From positions 1 through 64,000 of the forward strand of contig NZ_JAFKON010000001.1 in the NCBI RefSeq assembly GCF_022803015.1: a stretch of 64,000 nucleotides of DNA, given 5' to 3'. The notes under the pieces are model-generated. The model was not told the DNA's origin. It saw only the letters and a list, made by a program, of their open reading frames with translations, and ran no database searches. Made by a program: the position numbers and the translations under genes. This stretch comes from Arthrobacter humicola (GTDB lineage: Bacteria > Actinomycetota > Actinomycetes > Actinomycetales > Micrococcaceae). Below are positions 62,401 to 64,000 of this stretch, in pieces; the stretch's first letter is position 1, and every line of letters begins with the position of its first letter.

Positions 62401-63169
62401 ATGACTCGGCGCGCATGTAAAGGGTCGCGACTGCCTCGTACTGCCAGTGCTCCCGGGCGAGTGCAACGTCGGCAGTGGCCGAGATCCAGAAGTCACGGGT
62501 GAAAAGCTTGTTGGCGAGTGCACCATCGAGCAGTATCTCCGGCACGTCCGCGACGGCCGCGGCGGCCCGGGGTTCAGCGTGGATCTCCCGCTGCCAGGAT
62601 GGGGTGGTGCTGGACTTGCCCTTGGATATTCCTGTCATGCCGACGGCGAAGGATGAGCCTGTCTCACGCAGCGACCGGTACATGATGTCCAGGCCCCGGT
62701 TTTCGACCACGTCGCCGGCCGTGAGGAACATCAGGTACGGGGCCCGCGACGAAGCCACAGCCCGGTTCCGGGCTTCCTCCTCGCCGGTGCCGGGCAGGGC
62801 GAGGTACTTCACACGGCCGTCCCGCCGCACGAACGCCTGTGCGGATGTTCTGCCCAGGCCGGCCAAGGACGTGTCGACGACGATCATGTCCAGTGCGGAC
62901 GGCTGCTGGCCCACCACGCTGCGCAGCGTGGCCTCCGGATTGGGAGCATAGTCTGTGACCAGGACGACAACAGTGAGCCGCGCTAGCTGAAGGCGTGCAA
63001 CCCCCGTTGTCCCCAGCATCCGCTGGACCCGGGCCAGGTTCGCGGGGTGTGCCATTCTCCGGAACTTGGTCTGCTGCTCCTTGGGCAATGCCCGCCACAC
63101 ACGCCGAAGGTTCCTCTTAGCCGTGGCTTTCAGCGAAGCTATTGCTTGGCTCTGGTCGTGACCTGGCAT
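59426..63169 (-). CDS. Giant GT2-like / CDP-glycerol glycerophosphotransferase fusion protein
   Basis: A 1247-residue protein. Residues about 60-270 look like a GT2-type domain (TVVVLVTDYAPNPEATLRSVV, DMIVVDTS, PYLMFLTAGDVVENRG). Residues about 290-480 are helical and may belong to the same unit. Residues about 500-850 are a beta-rich central region with several sandwich-like segments. The C-terminal 360 residues are a TagF-type CDP-glycerol glycerophosphotransferase domain with TWHGTPLKKLGND (His962) and ILVNDYSSVMFDF (Asp1133). ATG at 63167-63169 is chosen over a TTG ten codons upstream. It is the upstream partner of the TPR-TagF-GT4 gene. A two-step role, sugar transfer plus polyol-phosphate transfer, fits the domain set. 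Confidence 0.85.
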   Translation of the reverse strand: MPGHDQSQAIASLKATAKRNLRRVWRALPKEQQTKFRRMAHPANLARVQRMLGTTGVARLQLARLTVVVLVTDYAPNPEATLRSVVGQQPSALDMIVVDTSLAGLGRTSAQAFVRRDGRVKYLALPGTGEEEARNRAVASSRAPYLMFLTAGDVVENRGLDIMYRSLRETGSSFAVGMTGISKGKSSTTPSWQREIHAEPRAAAAVADVPEILLDGALANKLFTRDFWISATADVALAREHWQYEAVATLYMRAESFDILDAQVINTSIDSAVRPPARELLCQTEYLSDRLHRLEALASVVNTVSAPDHYRRWLSGELGNGLFRYYEVVPRTEPEYWDLLHATVLRLSDGLDLDWNAIRIHNRLILSAVLTDSRADVVRICNHRSDYGSSFPTLITDSGILAQPRYLAELSGYDPDLLACSDDDLQMVSRMTHFDWQPDGRLMIGGHAYISSVDPADGSLSIHASLVNASSGATVALAVERHSDKSIDWQSNDNWTSYAEAGFSAVIDPAVMLADDEATAPANWHVLLTVSAGGRTIAAPLRLRDLTGSTGQLPVGPMVGSSRMAVEMRAATTGLTFVPVTPLYVATSVDLTGRTLRLTVEAADGAPVPAKVSIESRKFGIRKTATFQEVDGNRAVYVINVPALGSGAGNTTEYEWQLRLESGAKGPQPVAWPEGTAELESRSDQTRSLRLGLTGYGFITVEERKSRIIASTVEVSADKRTLRIAGTADMHVIRAPRVVLSSGKAVIPATDVVLQVRTNDGSNAFTADFLLPQNPWGGEEVMPEAGAYSVRFVSPGVADTLGHWIPASSGLQKQMPARMDADRLEVGVSRTSKNGALTIHLRPPFAADEVGRFEQQTLRTPVTLAGSNELKDAVLFMCFGGRRATDSPRRLLEEFQRRSSQWPMYWAVADFSVPVPAGTEPVLIGSRLWYQLLTESRILINNNNFPFYFRKREGQVYIQTWHGTPLKKLGNDVARTSFSLSYWNLMWREAEYWDALLAQNEYAAGVLANCFGFEGRVVTEGYPRNDSLTPERMEQSRAAIRTKLGIPECKTAILYAPTWRDDAKNASRQYEMVTYLDFEKAQQRLGSDYVLLLRGHHNIASQRQTAANKFVIDVTEYPEVNDLYTAADILVNDYSSVMFDFCVTGKPIIFLTPDIAQYRDSTRGFYFDLEGKAPGPLLSTTEEVVHSIQNITDVSRQFAPKYETFVKMFAPYCDGQATARVFDALWPNGPSEPLMVGTDSSPSLREN

Positions 63170-63283
63170 TGTCTGATTCGCTTCTTTCGTCTGTTCCAAC
63201 CGGTGGTTGTAGCTTCATGATCTTTTGGTCCGAGTAAATCGTTGCACGAGCGCAAACGCCCGACCGCTGCCGGGCAGTCTACG

Positions 63284-64000
63284 TCAGAACGGTTTCAGCA
63301 GGACAAGGTCAACATTCTGGTCTCCGGCGCTTCCCCGCACGGCCTCGACATCAAGCCCTGGACGATTCATGGAGAGCTCAAGGCTCAAGGCCGCAAGGGA
63401 ACCCGGAGTCTGGCTTTCTCCGTACGTCACGCTGTCGGGCTCAGAGTGGTCAACCAGAGTCGCCACGATTGACAGGGTCCCGTCGCCGTTGTCCAGCAAT
63501 TCAACAATTCTCGATTGCTGCGGATAGTCAATCAGCGAGGCTGTAGTGATTTCCCAGAATCCGCCATGCTCAAAAATGGCTTTGTGCGGTGTCACCCGGT
63601 GTTTGTGTCCGTGACCGTTCACCCAGGCGACCACGTTGGGAAAACGGGCGATGAGTCGCAGGACCTTCGATCGGCTCAGGAAAGTGGGCCCGTCGCCGGA
63701 CGAGGGCTGCTTGGCGGCAAAGGCTGACAGCGGGTGATGGCCAAACAGGATTACGAGACGGTCGCCGGCCTTCGAGGTGACGAGTTTGCCCTCGGCATCG
63801 TAGAACTTCCCGGAAACCCGCTGCAGTTGTTCCTCCAGCCAATCCGCCTGGGCGGCGTCCAGCGCCGCCTCAGTGCCGCCGTCGGGACTTGCGGTGTTCA
63901 ACATGATGCCGACAACATCCGGCGACAGGTCGAACGTGTAGCACGGATCGGCCCGGGAACCCTTGCCGGAACCGGAGCGGAACCGTGGATTTCCTGCGTC
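63284..64000 (-). CDS. Metallophosphoesterase (C-terminal part)
   Basis: The minus-strand gene enters from beyond the right edge, and 239 codons are visible, ending at 63284. Metal-binding motifs of calcineurin-like phosphoesterases are present: VVGIMLNTAS, VILFGHHPLSAF (GHH) and VAWVNGHGHKHRVTP (GHxH). The layout resembles the actinobacterial PPA1498-type metallophosphoesterases. The N-terminal DxH and GDxx motifs and any signal peptide lie outside the window. It ends 115 nt before the start of the GT2-TagF gene on the same strand. A phosphodiester substrate is likely. Confidence 0.85.
   Translation of the reverse strand, partial: DAGNPRFRSGSGKGSRADPCYTFDLSPDVVGIMLNTASPDGGTEAALDAAQADWLEEQLQRVSGKFYDAEGKLVTSKAGDRLVILFGHHPLSAFAAKQPSSGDGPTFLSRSKVLRLIARFPNVVAWVNGHGHKHRVTPHKAIFEHGGFWEITTASLIDYPQQSRIVELLDNGDGTLSIVATLVDHSEPDSVTYGESQTPGSLAALSLELSMNRPGLDVEAVRGSAGDQNVDLVLLKPF

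Overview
The window is high-GC DNA with dense, often overlapping genes, many GTG starts and several genes that look leaderless. Gene content and order (serA after ilvBNC; an NdgR-type IclR gene divergent from leuCD; a leuCD-murA-plsC-gpsA-ddl block; gltX followed at a distance by tRNA-Gln and tRNA-Glu) suggest an actinobacterium of the Micrococcaceae, most likely Arthrobacter or a close relative. This assignment comes from recall of the families, not from a search. I see no insertion sequence, phage gene, rRNA or CRISPR array.

From 1 to about 30 kb the window is mostly core metabolism. A LysR regulator is followed by ilvD, a leader/attenuator region, ilvB-ilvN-ilvC, serA, an FtsX-type ABC permease with its ATPase, metG, leuB, ilvE, an MBL-fold hydrolase, an FAH-family hydrolase, gltX and a HAD hydrolase. 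Next come a heptad-repeat membrane protein (minus strand), tRNA-Gln and tRNA-Glu, a pair of membrane-associated GTPases, a DUF1697 gene, and the IclR regulator divergent from leuC-leuD. Almost the whole valine/leucine/isoleucine pathway is therefore in one place. A TGAGA(C)-type motif lies upstream of ilvD, the ilvB leader, leuB and leuC, as expected for one regulator, probably the NdgR orthologue encoded here.

From 30 to 38 kb, murA-plsC-gpsA-ddl plus a DUF3515 lipoprotein cover cell-wall precursor and phospholipid synthesis. Between leuD and murA lies a small accessory patch: a decayed DUF222/HNH pseudogene, an amidohydrolase and a GNAT acetyltransferase.

From 38 to 63 kb is a large surface-polymer locus. 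A tight, mostly overlapping operon (38320-46942) encodes a Pro/Ala-rich anchored protein, two GT4 glycosyltransferases, a Wzm/Wzt (TagG/TagH) type ABC exporter, a CgeB-GT2 fusion and a WecC-type UDP-ManNAc dehydrogenase. Two paralogous TagE-like glycosyltransferases follow. On the other strand, or interleaved, are a secreted Fn3-EEP phosphodiesterase/nuclease, a hexapeptide acyltransferase, a GT92-like transferase, a serine hydrolase and two very large multidomain proteins with CDP-glycerol glycerophosphotransferase domains (TPR-TagF-GT4 and GT2-TagF). Together they look like synthesis, decoration and ABC export of a phosphodiester-linked, possibly ManNAcA-containing wall glycopolymer. Part of this locus (about 47-55.5 kb) is visibly less GC-rich than its surroundings. 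The window ends inside a metallophosphoesterase gene.
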